From contig NC_079476.1 of assembly GCF_026230105.1 (NCBI RefSeq), forward strand, positions 10,864,709 through 10,928,708: a DNA stretch of 64,000 nucleotides, written 5' to 3'. The notes beneath the pieces were generated by a model. That model did no database searches. It had not been told where the DNA came from and was given only the letters and a program-made list of their open reading frames with translations. Both the position numbers and the translations under genes were made by a program. Positions 1 through 14,829 of this stretch are shown in pieces; positions within the stretch are counted from its first letter, which is position 1; each line of letters begins with the position of its first letter. Source of the DNA: Diorhabda sublineata (taxonomy: Eukaryota > Arthropoda > Insecta > Coleoptera > Chrysomelidae).

Positions 1-1326
1 ATGTTTCAAGGCATAAAAGAAATTTGCCTTTTGTTGGTTGTGGTTGGAACCTGCGATCGATAAATATCGGGATTTTGAATAAAAATTGCTTATTCTATTA
101 TGAATAAAATAATAAATATTACCTCGTAAATTAATTTTGACCTGCTTTTTGTTCTCGAAATCATTAGTCGCCACAAACATGTCCTTAAAAAACCATATTA
201 CGACCAATGTGTCCACAAATGGTACAAGAGGATTATTTTCACAGCTTCACTTTTATCGGCAATTCACTAAAATATACTTATAGTTAAGGTTGAGGAAAAC
301 ATTAGTTCTGAACAATCTTCACTGCAATTTATCTATTCAGTATTTTCGTATGATTTTCAAATTTTTAAACACGGCTTAAACTGGCCAATAATGAAGCTAC
401 TTATCAACCCAAATTTTACACAAATAACACATTATCAATTTGTTAAATTTGTATCATTTGAAGCATAAAATCGTTTTTGCAAAGAAACAATGGAAATTAA
501 TTCCGTGTTTTGAAAGTAGTGCGATAAAATAATTTTCTTTGAAGATAATATGGAAATAATTTGCGTACGTTACTGAACTTTTTTCCAAATGTACTTCACA
601 CGTTCCAATTTTTTTTTAGTCCTGAAAACAATACTGAAGTTTGAATTAAGCGATCATAATATTTTGTTTGTATCAATTCAATTCATTCCGCATTATTATT
701 TGTATTTATATCGACATGACAAGAGTTTTTTATATAAACTCATCGATGGTACCAAATCGGCTTGAATTTATATTCAATGAAAACCATATCGATACTCCCC
801 AGAGCCAATAACTTTATAAATCCTTCCTTAGCTCCGGACTTTTCTTAACTCTGAACTAAAGACTTACGACCCATAACAGAAGGAGATAAAGTTGAGTTAT
901 AAATAACAAATGCATTTATTGTATTGTTTGAGCCCGTTGTAGAATCTAAATGGCGAGAATAAAAACGTAGCGTAAACAGAATACAAATAGACGTTTGAAT
1001 GTAGAACGGGAGTGGCTAGTGATCCATAGCGCGATGAATTTCCAACGGAAATTGAGTTAAACAGTTAAATTTATACAGGGTATTCCATAAATAATATTAC
1101 AGCTATTGAATCATATATTAAGAATTACTAATATATACGTTAATTCATATAGTTTATTGTATGAATGTTTAAAAGTACCTCTCATAAATGTCAAGAGCAC
1201 TGAATTCCTAGTAAATATGTAAATTTAATCAGAAATCACAATTTGATATGACATAACAATGCTTCTTAACCACAATAGGAACAAGAATATGTGTATGTGC
1301 AATAAGTAAGTAAATTTTCTGAATCA
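1..1326. other. AT-rich DNA, no gene seen
   Basis: No open reading frame of credible length or recognisable protein motif on either strand. The sequence is strongly AT-rich with scattered homopolymer runs and no obvious inverted or tandem structure. Probably old intergenic or transposon-derived DNA. Confidence 0.5.
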
Positions 1327-1512
1327 ATAATAAACCATCTACCACCATCCAGGTAGAATTTCTAGCTATTGGAAGTTATGGACTATTAAATGTGGACACG
1401 TACTATCGGAAAAGACATTTACCAATCCTATTTTAGTTAAACAGCCATGAGAACGATCAATTCACAAACAATCAATAAGAAGTTAGTCATGGATTGCCTA
1501 GAAAACCTGAAT
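1327..1512 (+). repeat. Unclassified dispersed repeat, copy 1
   Basis: This stretch is a diverged direct copy of about 5042-5240. Shared blocks include the words around GGTAGAATTT and TAGCTATTGGAA near the start and TCAATTCAC plus AACAATCA later, separated by a roughly 30-base difference in length. Neither copy has a protein I recognise. It may be part of a larger transposon or a decayed LTR or LINE 3' region; class unknown. Confidence 0.5.
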
Positions 1513-2339
1513 ACATCGAACAAAGGGAAAGACCTTCCTGGTCTCGGTGTCAGTAAACAGGATATAGGGAGCAAATAATTTTACGAGAAAGTGGAGTAAG
1601 ATCTCTTTCACTGACACAGAACCATTTTCCTGTATCCGATTTAATTTATTCTTAGGCAACTATGTCCTACAAAGTTTTGAAGAATACATCGACTTTCAAT
1701 GAGAAACAACTTGCCTAGGAGAAAAAGTGATATGAAGTTGGTGCAGGCGGATTATGCAGCGTAAAAAAGTTACATCCGAATGTTAAACAGTAAAAAAGTG
1801 GAGAAATCAAATAACAGTCAGGAATCCTTTCGTTAAAAATTTGTGATAATACCATTTGCACAGTAAAGAAAAAATGAGCACGACATAATAAAGTGTGCTA
1901 CTTGAAATCAACCTTCAAGCGAAAAAGTTACGCTAGAAGTTTATGAATTAATTTGTTTCGTAAAGAAAGTATCTATAGTTTATTTCAGAAAGTTATAAAG
2001 TAATAAAATATCATTAGGTATGCAAAGGGACCACAGAGTGACCCAACGAATATTCAAGCCACTTTCATAGTTTGGCATTGATTTCATTGTAAAATACTTT
2101 TTTTTATCAAGTGCAAGTAGTACCACCCGGGTTGGGGCAATATTTGGGTTTAGCCTATTGTTATCCATTCACAAACACTGAAAATAATGTGCCAAAAGCA
2201 TGCCAGTAGGATACTCGTAAAATTTCGGTAGTTAAGATAGATTATCCCCTTCTTAAGGATAAAAATTTTAAAAAAGATATAGTAGATATCAAGCTAATCG
2301 GTAAAAATAAAGTGAAAATTATTATACTGCAAATTTAAT
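1513..2339. other. AT-rich DNA, nothing recognised
   Basis: No recognisable coding or repeat structure. A short minus-strand open frame (1980-2168) has no known motif and is not supported as a gene. Confidence 0.45.
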
Positions 2340-2700
2340 TATAGGTCACGAAGTAATGAAAAGCAACAAATTGATAGCTTATATTCCGATCTTCATCAAT
2401 CAGAAAAAAGGCTTAATTAGGGAAGTTGATACATTTTTAAACAAGAAATATATCTTAGAAAATATTGAAAACGAAAAAAAGTCATAGACATTAAAAGAAT
2501 GAAACGCAAAATTATTGATTCTGAATTTACCTAGTTTTGTCAAAATTGATTTAGTTCGGTTTATAGTAGAACCATATGTTTATCCTCTAGTGCAGAACTA
2601 CAAATGCCTTCGCTATGAACAGAAATTCTGTAATAGTTTCACAGAGAAGTGTATAAAATGTGGATAAATACATGATGGTGAAGACTGTATAGAATATAAA
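2340..2700 (+). pseudogene. LINE ORF1 (gag-like, zinc-knuckle) fragment
   Basis: Broken plus-strand ORF1 of a non-LTR retrotransposon, which in intact elements makes the RNA-binding protein of the retrotransposition particle. The upstream part reads like the usual ORF1 core (motif VIDIKRMKRK around 2495). It is followed by a cysteine-rich segment (KCLRYEQ, then KCIKCG, then HDGEDC, 2605-2685) matching the spacing of Jockey-type zinc knuckles. Several stops break the frame. It runs straight into reverse transcriptase sequence from about 2745 with no endonuclease between, so an internal deletion has joined ORF1 to the middle of ORF2. Confidence 0.6.
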
Positions 2701-2744
2701 AAATGAGAAATCCCATCGATAAACCCTTTGATATCTTAGAACTG

Positions 2745-3520
2745 AATATTGCAATCATATCTACAGGATCTACAGCTCCCGGTAATGATAATATAACATA
2801 TGATATTGTCAGAAATATATCTTTACCTTTGAAAAAAATTTTAACGTTTCGTGGATAAAAGGTAAGTAGTCTTAAAAACACAAAAGGACGAAATTTATTT
2901 TCGTCTTATCGACTTATATCTCTTATATACTGTATAACACAAACTTTTGAAAGGATGATCAAAACAAGGCTGGAATGACACTGGGAACAAAATACAATTG
3001 GGTACGGCACATTGGATGCAATAACTAACTTAGTAAACGATATACAAATGACATTTTCTAAAAACAAATATCTTGTGTGCTTATTTCTAGGTATAAAAGG
3101 TGCTTATGATTGCATGGATATTAATTTACTTAAAAACAAAATAGTTGACTTTGGTTTTAGTGAAAGGACTGCTCAGAGTATAACACAAGTATATCATACA
3201 CGTACACTTTAGATAAAGGATCATAAAAATGTTTTACACGGTCCCAAAATTGTTCATCGCGGATTGCCTTAGAGATCTGTATTGAGTCCTCTATTATTTA
3301 ATGTATATTCTGCCGATTTACATTTTTTCAAAAACAATAAAATCATGATACAGTATGCTGATCTGTATATACTCCATCCAGGATACATACGTCGATTGTC
3401 TTAAGATCTTGGAAAATATGATGCAATCTGTAGTAAAGTGGACTGAAGAAACTGGTATGACCCTCTCAACTGAAAAATGCTTAATTATGTTTTTCACTAG
3501 ACATAGACTTCGCACATCTT
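2745..3520 (+). pseudogene. LINE reverse transcriptase fragment (family A, copy 1)
   Basis: Degenerate non-LTR reverse transcriptase. Visible landmarks in order: APGNDNITYD (entry to the fingers region, about 2773), YRLISLI (about 2908), FLGIKGAYD (catalytic-Asp block with the Asp replaced by Gly, about 3085), RGLP..SVLSPLLFN (about 3258), and YAD followed by LYIL (catalytic YADD box with one Asp lost, about 3355). Stops and frame changes occur throughout. Bases 3365-3510 are closely similar to 59655-59795, so both belong to one LINE family. The element is dead: two catalytic positions are damaged and the endonuclease is missing. Confidence 0.75.
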
Positions 3521-4902
3521 GTGGCAAAAAAAGACTCTGTTACAGTGCCGACAGTATTCATTTTCCCTCTTTGTCGAGACACTTTATCTATACTGCGCAT
3601 GCTTAAAAATTCTTTAAAATATCAGTAATGGGAAAATAATAACTAAGTGAAGTTCTCGGAGGAGGGAGAGAACGATACACTATTTGTTTCACTTAGTCAG
3701 AGCACCTTCTACTTCCAACTGTCCATATAGGAGTATTACATTATGGGAAAGTATAACTCTGTATGGGCGTACAATAAAGTGTATATAAAACTTCTTCAAA
3801 TATTATATTTGATTCTTGGCATATTCTAATTATTCCAGCTTATTTTCCCTCAAAACACCGGACATAGGAGGAAAACTGGAGCAGCAGATTATTATCCCAT
3901 CACATCATTGATCATCTTTGTATTGCTATTGTAAATTTAATTCAAAATACTGGAATGTATAGGGCAAAGATGCAAAGCATGATTAAGTTTTTGAAGAAAT
4001 ACGTACTTTCAATGTGGAGTGGATGTGTTTTAGGAAAGGAATTTTATACGAAGGCACAATTGTAAAACTCCAGAGTAAGTAATTATTTCCCAACCAACAA
4101 ATTGAGAATGTAGTAATAACTATCAAGCCAGTTTCCAGTGTTTGATCATCCGTGATCTTGATCTTTGATTATAATTTAAATTATACAGTTATACGCTGTA
4201 TTTTATTTCTATATTACCTTCCTCTAAACTGGGAAATAGAATAAAATTTATTATTGTAGGTGATTCGGATAGATGATTTAGTAATGGTATAATTGGTATT
4301 AATGTAGAAAATGTAATAATGATGGGGCAAGATTCATTGATTGATATAAAGAAATGAGTCGACTTTGTAATTAGAAATTATTCTCTTTAAGTTAAAAATA
4401 TGCGCATAGATACATGTGGTGGATACATGTAGATGAGGTATCATTTTCAGTTTTGGAATTAGAGCTGTAACTCCTTTTTATCAGCATTTTTTCCAAGCTG
4501 CTTTCAAATTTTTGTTTCTCCACTAGACTTGAAGTTGAAAAATGGCCAGCTGCGGATATAATCTTAAGGTGGTTGATGAAAAAAGAATATTGATCTACAA
4601 AAATTTCCTCAAAAAAACAGGAACATTGATAACTTATAATTCGATATCCATAGGTAACTTAAAAATCAGATCGACTTCTAGCTTATGGCAAAAGAGCAAG
4701 AATATGCACAAAAGATTTATGATGTTCAACAACAACAACAAATTACGATATTAAGTAGAAGAAAAAAAACTGCAAATTTGAAAACCAAAATATAGAAGAA
4801 CAGAAATATGAAGTATTATGAAAATTTTTAGGAAAAAAGAAGTTTAGGAAAAGTAGTGGAAACTATACATAATTGTTAACATTGGTCGTTAGATTGAATG
4901 TG
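3521..4902. other. AT-rich DNA with a small hairpin; one unrecognised ORF
   Basis: Mostly featureless. A 9-bp inverted pair (CTAAGTGAA at 3643 and its complement at 3688) encloses a second short inverted pair (GTTCTC/GAGAAC). A 70-codon plus-strand frame at 4542-4754 is lysine- and asparagine-rich, matches no family I recognise, and is probably chance. Confidence 0.4.
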
Positions 4903-4976
4903 TGTACAGGTTTACGATTTCATCAATTCCAAACCCCTTGATCATACAAAAATAATTTAGAAAATATTTTTTATTC
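4903..4976 (+). repeat. Short direct repeat, copy 1 (partner at 5219)
   Basis: Shares an ordered set of words with 5219-5286: GTACAGGT, TACGAT, AAACCCC, TGAT and GAAAATATTTTT. The two copies are about 315 bases apart, suggesting a decayed tandem or terminal repeat belonging to the same unclassified element as the 5042-5240 repeat that lies between them. Confidence 0.45.
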
Positions 4977-5041
4977 TAGCACAACTATGATAGGAATAAT
5001 TTTATATGTTTATGGGACAAGAAGCGAATACTTCGAATAAA

Positions 5042-5286
5042 TAATCCATCTTAGTATCATCTAGGTAGAATTTATAGCTATTGGAAAGTGTGGACAATGA
5101 AATTTGGACTCGAACTATCAGAAAAAAGATTTTGCAATCAATTCACGAACAATCATGTAGAACTTGGTAAAAGAATGTCTAGAAACAAAATCAATTTGAC
5201 ATTCGTGAAATTGAATCTGGGTACAGGTCTACGATCAATTACAAACCCCCTGATAATGCAATATTCAGAAAAATATTTTTCACCGT
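5042..5286 (+). repeat. Unclassified dispersed repeat, copy 2
   Basis: Diverged copy of 1327-1512, followed at 5219-5286 by the second member of the short direct repeat that starts at 4903. A 71-codon open frame (5088-5303) spans it, but the translated sequence has no motif I recognise. The frame may be the residue of a transposon protein or chance. Confidence 0.45.
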
Positions 5287-5781
5287 ATCACACTAAAAAT
5301 TAGTCAACGCGTTTTCTCTACACTTTCAAGTCCTTACTGCCTATTCTATTCAAATATTTTACCACTACTGGTCATAGAAGCAAGGTTTATCACTTCAATG
5401 CTGGTAGTAGTAAATAATTTGTTCATTATTAACCACTAGTTGATAATGAGCAAATTTGATTACTATTCTTTTTTGAGATTTGTACTAAAGAAAGCTCATA
5501 GATCACACTGTTGTAATCCAAGAGATTATACTTAACGTGTGTAGTGGACCAATTTACTTACTCCCCATACCAAAATTTCAATTTTATATTATGGCAAAGC
5601 TAAAAGTCTCGCTTAATTTTTGAAACCTTGCTAATAAGCGTTAAAAATAACAAATCATGCTTGTTTGGAGGTGAAGTTGGGATGGAGAAAACATTTTAAT
5701 TTTTGTTTTAAATTTGGCTAGTAGTGGAAAAAACTAGTATATATACCATTTTAGAATTAGTAACTATTATATCGGTAATGG
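5287..5781. other. AT-rich spacer, nothing recognised
   Basis: No coding or structured sequence seen between the unclassified repeat and the left terminus of the long-TIR element. Confidence 0.45.
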
Positions 5782-7192
5782 TGCGAGAACTAGCAAAGTC
5801 GGCCAAAGCAGAATTTCATTTAAGCCAGTTTTAGATATGCTATCTCTCTCACTCTCCCGGACGCCATATGAGCTATCTGGCTGGCGGTAGTGGTTGCGTT
5901 CATCAGTACGCATCGTTACCTGTACAGGTAAAATATCACGTCAAATCATTTTAAGAAGTTTCTTTTTGGTTTTGTTATTTTTATATAACTTTTTGTAACA
6001 TGAATTTATTATCGCCAGATATTTTTATTGTTGTTTAAACTGTGCCAGACGCTAATTTTTAATTAATTTTTTTTTTAATATGTATGGCTGATATTTATAT
6101 ATGATGTTATTTAAGTATCTAAAAACCTAAAATGAATTTGCCAAATAATAATTCGATTGTTAAACCTTCAGCTAAACCGATCTTAAAGTGAAAAGTAAAT
6201 ATCCCAATTCACATGAATGATGATAAAGAATCATTTCACTTTTTGATAGTAAATTTTCTATTTTCTCTAGCAGCTCTTGATTACATAACTTTGTCATCAA
6301 GTCTGCTATTTTTTTATAAATTTTTGCATCATTTGAGGACTGTAAAGTTTCTTTGTTTACCTTTTAATTGCTTGCGATCTTTTCCACAAAAAAATCAAAC
6401 TCATTTGATACCTGAATTGGTTTCTATAATTACCACACTTTCAAGTTCAATAATTGTACCAGAAGTGTCAATTTCATGGATATTAACTTCTATATGTGTA
6501 TTTGATATCAAAGTTGAACTAGATATGTTGGGAAGATCTACTGCTAACGACTTAACGATTAACGACTTAACGAATTAATTTCAGATAAATTACGATATTT
6601 TATCATTAGAGCTGTGAAGCTGCTATAACAATTTTTGTGATATCGGTCAATGTTATAGTGCGGTAACCGCACACTATCATACTTCAGTTTAAAATTTACA
6701 CGTATTTGTGGAAATTTTTCAATTTCAATACAAAAATTATTATTTTTCCATTTCTGTCTGTCTGTTAACAAACACATTTTAATACACCAATGTGACTAAA
6801 CTAACGTCATCTTGACTACAAACAGCTGCTATCGTCTATCTCTCAACTAACACGTGATTATCCGTACTTTTCCAACATCCCCAATCCAACCAATATTTTG
6901 GAAACAATTTTTTTTTATTCTAAATTAGCGTCTGGTACAGTTTTAACAACAATAAACATATCTAAGAATAAGAGATTCATATTGCAACAAAATTCAATAA
7001 AACTAATTACAACATAAAGAAACTTCTTAAAATGATTTGAAAATGATTTGAAAAAATATTTTACCTGTACAGGTAGGATGGGCACTGATGAACGCAACCT
7101 CTACTGCCAGCCAGATAGCTTGTATGACGTCCGGGAAAGTCAGAGAGGTAGCATATTACAAAATTGGCATACCCGAAATTCTAGTTCGGTCA
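5782..7192. mobile_element. DNA transposon with about 290-bp inverted termini
   Basis: The left arm (5782-6079) and right arm (6906-7192) are inverted copies of each other with small indels. Matching landmarks, left arm against reverse complement of right arm: AGCTATCTGGCTGGC, GGTTGCGTTCATCAGT, TACCTGTACAGGTAAAATAT, TTTTAAGAAGTTTCTTT, ATTTATTATTCTT-type AT blocks, and CCAGACGCTAATTT at the inner end. The body (about 830 bp) holds a broken minus-strand protein relic. Such long termini occur in several superfamilies (MULE, Transib, P and others), and the remaining protein does not decide which. I could not define a target-site duplication. Decayed and probably non-autonomous. Confidence 0.75.
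6213..6777 (-). pseudogene. Relic ORF inside long-TIR element
   Basis: The minus-strand frame starting near 6777 has residues ...DRYHKNCYSSFTAL..., the His-x(3)-Cys arrangement seen near the N-terminus of zinc-binding proteins encoded by arthropod transposable elements, preceded by a charged segment and a DS..LP block. It is interrupted near 6570. Downstream remnants on the same strand include FFCGKDRKQL, a possible second Cys-bearing motif near 6385. The lengths are far below a full transposase. Function unassigned; likely the 5' part of the element's own protein. Confidence 0.4.
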
Positions 7193-8467
7193 AATCATGG
7201 ATACAAACAGCAAACAGCACAGGATTTCTTCACTCATAATCTTAATCCAAGAAGTGCAACAAATATGGGGAGCCCAAGATTTGTCTTGATGTGCCAAAAG
7301 AAAACCAACTTTAAATTTCGTCATTGTTTCTTGAAAGTTAATTATCCACCAATATAACAAAAAAGTCAGGATCGTTAATGTGTTGCAGGAAGTTATCATC
7401 AATTATTGAGGATCTTTTCTATAACCAGTGTTGTAAAGATTCCTTTCATTTCCTGTTTTACGTTGCAAGTTAATTGTTTCTTCCGTAAGCCTCACGTCTA
7501 TAAATATATGGAAAATTTACTTCTGAATTAACTGTCAAACATTTTAAGTATTATGTTCGGGTGTCTAGTCACTCCGATTTTAAGAAAACGTAAAAACTAT
7601 GCGGCCATATAGAATGAAATGACCCATACAGATTGGAAAGTGTTTTCCTCCAACACCTGGGGCACAGCGGCGAGATGCTTATCGGATTACTCAGTGGAAA
7701 GATTCATTTTTAAGTCGTTATACCTCTGGGGTAAACGGTGTATAAAAATTGTGGAATGAGTGTTGAGATAACGTACCCGATATATTTCATATAATATGAT
7801 TTAAATATGAATTAATTTGGAGAGTGAGATCGGAATATAATGCTTTATATTGCTCCTTTGAATAATTGTACATTAGAAGAAATGTGGTCTTCAAATTTTC
7901 TTTTTTCTTTTTTTTATCAGTAGTTAGAATTGGAAACATCTAAAAACAAAAAGTGACAATTTTTATAAATTAAATATAAAAAAAAACAGATCTGCAAATT
8001 GCCATGACAGCTATTCTCTCTCAAGACTGAAAGGGTCTATTTCAGTTATTAGTTGTCTGTGAGCTCCGAATTGTACCCTGTACAGCTGGAAATAGTGTCG
8101 CATTTTATCCTGCAATACCATTAGTTACAACATTAGAAGTGTTAAATGGTGTCACATCATAGCAAAGATCTTTGAATAAAAACCAAGAATACTAACATTA
8201 CTTTGGATACAATCGAGTAAAGTAACCCGTTCTTCTTCATCGTGTGAATGTTATCAAAAGATCTTCAGTTAGACTTCATATTTTAAGTTAGACTTTATAT
8301 TTTTCACAATAATACAAAATCAAAAATAATCAATCACTTTATAATTTTTCATATACATTGAACATTAGAAGCTGAACGTCATTGGCAATTTATTCGAAGC
8401 TCCTTGTATATATTTGCATAACAAATTATAATAAGATTATGTGATATTGTGCATATAAAGCGGTCGT
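7193..8467. other. AT-rich DNA, nothing recognised
   Basis: Short open frames near 7048-7402 overlap the right arm of the long-TIR element and are not credible genes. The rest has no recognisable motif or repeat. Confidence 0.4.
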
Positions 8468-9190
8468 TTACTTGGTTTTAACTTGAAGTTCTTGGTTTTT
8501 TCTACAAACCCTACTGTCAATACCCACTATATACATATCTTCTATCCTACAAGAAAGAACAATGGATATTCTGAATATGAGTATCTTAGTTGGAAATTCC
8601 ATTAGGTCATTGACTCGATAGCATGAAACATGTAAATTTTGATTCAACATCTGCATTTTGAAGAAACACTTTGATAATTTGTATACAGTATTGAGGTTAA
8701 AAAAGGCACTCTCGACGATACTTGATTTAACACTTAAACAATCGATTATCTCGTATGTAGCCGTGTTACATTCTCTTGTTTGATTTTGGTAGTAAAGTTG
8801 TTTCGGATTGTTTTTTTTTTGTTTCATGACCGACGTCTTCATAAATACTTTTAGATTTATTTCAGTAAAACTTATACAGTTGAAATGAGTATTTCTATAT
8901 TTTGTATTCGGCTGCAAGTAAGCTTTCAAGCAATTTATATCACTTCCAATTATTTTTTACTTAAATTACGGGAGTTTTTTGGATATTATTTTCCACTGTG
9001 GCGTCAAGTTCATCAGACAGAATGAGTAATTTTTAAGGTTGCAAAGTAATAATCCAGTGGCAGCTAAAATGTATAAAGTGCAACTTATATCTTTAATTTG
9101 AGTTGACACCATTTCAATAGATGGAAAGAGTTTTAGCTCATTTTCCACCATATTCCAATTTGGACACTGTCGCATACTTGTTATTAACAA
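8468..9190 (-). other. Two unrecognised minus-strand ORFs (153 and 74 codons)
   Basis: A 153-codon frame (8468-8929) is one of the longest uninterrupted frames in the window, preceded on the same strand by a 74-codon frame (8966-9190). Their translations are rich in Cys, Ser, Asn and hydrophobic residues and show no domain I know. They could be exons of a decayed gene, a transposon relic or chance in AT-rich DNA. A short word (AAAAATTACTCATTCT) is shared with the frame near 41460. Confidence 0.2.
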
Positions 9191-9688
9191 CCAGTTTTCC
9201 CACTAATACAAAAATGGAAGCATTTAGAAGCTTACGTTCTACCAATTAATTAAATTAAATTAATTAAACTGAAGCTACCAAACATTAGAGAGATTGCAGT
9301 TAGTTAAATAAAATGAATCAATAAAATAAAATAGCAAATATACCACTTACAAAATATACCATAAAGCTTAGTGGTAATTGTCTTAACCAATTATCAAAAA
9401 AAATGAATTCTATAACGATGTTTAAAATTAAGCGGAATCAAAACTCATGTAAATCTGGATTTGATTAGTAAAAGAAGTTGGTAAAATAATAAATAAGGTA
9501 ATGCAGTACAAATTCACGTTTGGCATCAAATGGCTGCATTTAATCAATAGCAAGACTAATTCTTATATGCACAATGAATAAATACAATGAGCAACTGAAG
9601 CAAATTTCCTTGGAAATGTGTAGGTGTATTCTGGATTTTCAAAATTACTCGTATTTTCTACCACATGTACTTGATTCAAACGAAATAG
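9191..9688. other. AT-rich DNA, nothing recognised
   Basis: Contains a short AATTAAATT-type simple run near 9244-9268 and no coding motif. It abuts the assembly gap. Confidence 0.4.
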
Positions 9689-9788
9689 NNNNNNNNNNNN
9701 NNNNNNNNNNNNNNNNNNNNNNNNNNNNNNNNNNNNNNNNNNNNNNNNNNNNNNNNNNNNNNNNNNNNNNNNNNNNNNNNNNNNNNNN
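9689..9788. other. Assembly gap (100 N)
   Basis: Exactly 100 undetermined bases, the conventional placeholder for a gap of unknown size. It lies just past the C-terminal end of the broken piggyBac gene, about 210 bp from the huge trinucleotide array, so the array may be what the assembler could not resolve. Confidence 0.98.
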
Positions 9789-10000
9789 TGCACAACACTG
9801 TATAGTCAGCAAAAAAACCCAATAAAACCACGTGTTCGGGAAGAAATTCCACACTTTTTTAAGTAGCACTTCTTTAAGGTCCATCCTTCCCTAAAATTTC
9901 TTCAATTTTCCTCTACAGGTTGCATTGTAAAGTTGGGACGCTTAGTCTCTGACGAAGCCAAGGTGTCATTAGATCCTCACGAACTTACTTTGTAAAATCT
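9789..10000 (-). pseudogene. piggyBac transposase, C-terminal part
   Basis: Minus-strand continuation of the piggyBac gene on the far side of the CTA array. Immediately after the array the frame reads SRDF, then DLMTPWLRQRLSVPTL (about 9920-9968) and KIEEIL, the conserved helix near the end of piggyBac-family transposases. The region down to 9789 may hold the degenerate cysteine-rich tail, but only scattered matches remain. In-frame stops are present (before DLMTPW and before KIEEIL). Together with 13331-14829 it is one gene whose halves are separated only by the trinucleotide array. Confidence 0.75.
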
Positions 10001-13330
<3,330 letters not shown>

Positions 13331-14829
13331 TTTCACGGTATTATGAACATATAATCACAATACAAGCATTGATCATACCGTAGAAATAGCAGAGGGGTCA
13401 TCTTTGTGTTTTTCAGCTGCACAACATATTGGCCGTTATTTTATCAAAGGTATCTACAGCATATAGTAGCATTGTAGAACTCTACAATATGAGACTTCCC
13501 AGTTTCTTTTGATACACTGCCTCTTTCATGCCTTGTTGATAATAAAAATAGATTAATTTTTTCCTTTTTTTTCCACTTTTAGAGAAACGAAAACTTTATT
13601 TTTACTGTAACAGACCATTGAAGAGTTCAACTTCCTTGGTTTTATGGCCTTCGAGGATTTCCTTTTTTTCTGAACGTAATGTACTTACTATTATTAATTT
13701 ATAGTTGTTCAGCATTTCATCTGCTAGAGGTACCGAAGTAAACCAATTGTCCATAGTAACATTTCTGTTGCTACCTTGGATACTTTTTGTGAGTTCAGTA
13801 GTGAAGAAATGCGCCAACAGAAACCTTGACAAATTGGTACCCTTCCCTAAATATGGCATAGCGTCAATCATGTACTTAGTTCGTATATCGAACTATTTTT
13901 TTGCCACATTTATTAGGCTTGGACGATATGTACATACGAAATGGGCAACGCCCACGAAATCAAAAACAACTGTTCATCAATAGTGTTATAAGAACCTGGA
14001 GTATAACTTTCCATGCAATCACTCGCAGAATCAGTCTATATTTCCCTAATTGGTTCAAATTTATCGTTAATTCTACGTTCCATGCGAGTTCTTCTATCGT
14101 TCTCTATCTAAGCAAACAGTTCATAAGACATAAGCACATATCGAGTGCCGCTGAAACTTGAATCAAAAAGATTCTTTGAAATAAGATGATTATCTTTATT
14201 TGCTGCCTTCATTATAAGTAAACCTATTATTTCGATCATTGTAGTGTGCCTAATGGTAGAAGTCTGGTTCTGGTATTTATTATTTTTTGCTTCAACCTCA
14301 TTATTTGTGGGAGAGGTAATTTTTTAATAATCGAAGGTTAGGTTAAGTTAGGTTAGGTTAATTGAAGGTGTGATAAATAATAAATACATTTACAGCATTG
14401 CCTTTAGGCATTTGTCTTATATTTATAATGTTTCTAGCATGCGTTTTGTAAAACCGTGATTTTGGTTTTGACGACCACTTACACCCATTTTTACCTCGTA
14501 AATTTTTTTTTCGGGTATTCAATATTATAATTATTTAGGTTCTGTCTACTATTATCCGAATCCTGTACGGAAGTTTGAGCATGCGTAATATTTGAAGAAT
14601 TGTCAGAATTACCGCGGTTGTATGTTGACGAAGTTTTTTCTATTGTTTCATTGTCAGAACTGTCAGACACTAAAGGAATATAAATGAGATCTGCATCACT
14701 GTCATCTGTAAAATGTACCAATTCAATGTCTAAGTTGGCTTCAATTTCACTGCACTTCACTTTCGTTAACATTATCTTCTCTATCGAGTATAGCTCCTAT
14801 TTCAGAATCCCTAACAAAAATATCACTCA
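13331..14829 (-). pseudogene. piggyBac transposase, N-terminal and catalytic part
   Basis: Broken DDE transposase of the piggyBac family (DDE_Tnp_1_7), which moves its element by cut-and-paste at TTAA sites. Landmarks on the minus strand in order: start MSDIFVRDSE (14829), an acidic N-terminal stretch to about 14500, RGKNGCKWSSKPKS (about 14490), NDKFEPIREI, YTPGSYNTIDEQL (catalytic-Asp region, about 14000), SKPNK, MIDAMPYLGKG (about 13870), NRNVTMDNWFTSVPLADE (second catalytic-Asp block, about 13750), LLSTRHERG, FYNAT, VDTFD and PLCYFYGMINA (about 13400). Several frameshifts and stops are present. A TTAGG-type run interrupts it near 14340. It ends exactly at the CTA array. Confidence 0.9.
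14336..14361 (+). repeat. Interstitial TTAGG-type telomere motif
   Basis: GGTTAGGTTAAGTTAGGTTA: about five units of the canonical insect telomere repeat with one variant unit, lying inside the piggyBac relic between its RGKNG block and its central domain. Possible origins are capture during break repair or chance simple-sequence growth. A second run lies at 60876. Confidence 0.7.

Noticed and set aside
7048..7402. Several small overlapping frames
   Set aside because: They overlap the right inverted terminus of a transposon and have no motif.
13705..14161. Plus-strand open frames opposite the piggyBac gene
   Set aside because: They are antisense shadows of the transposase; only the minus-strand translation carries family motifs.
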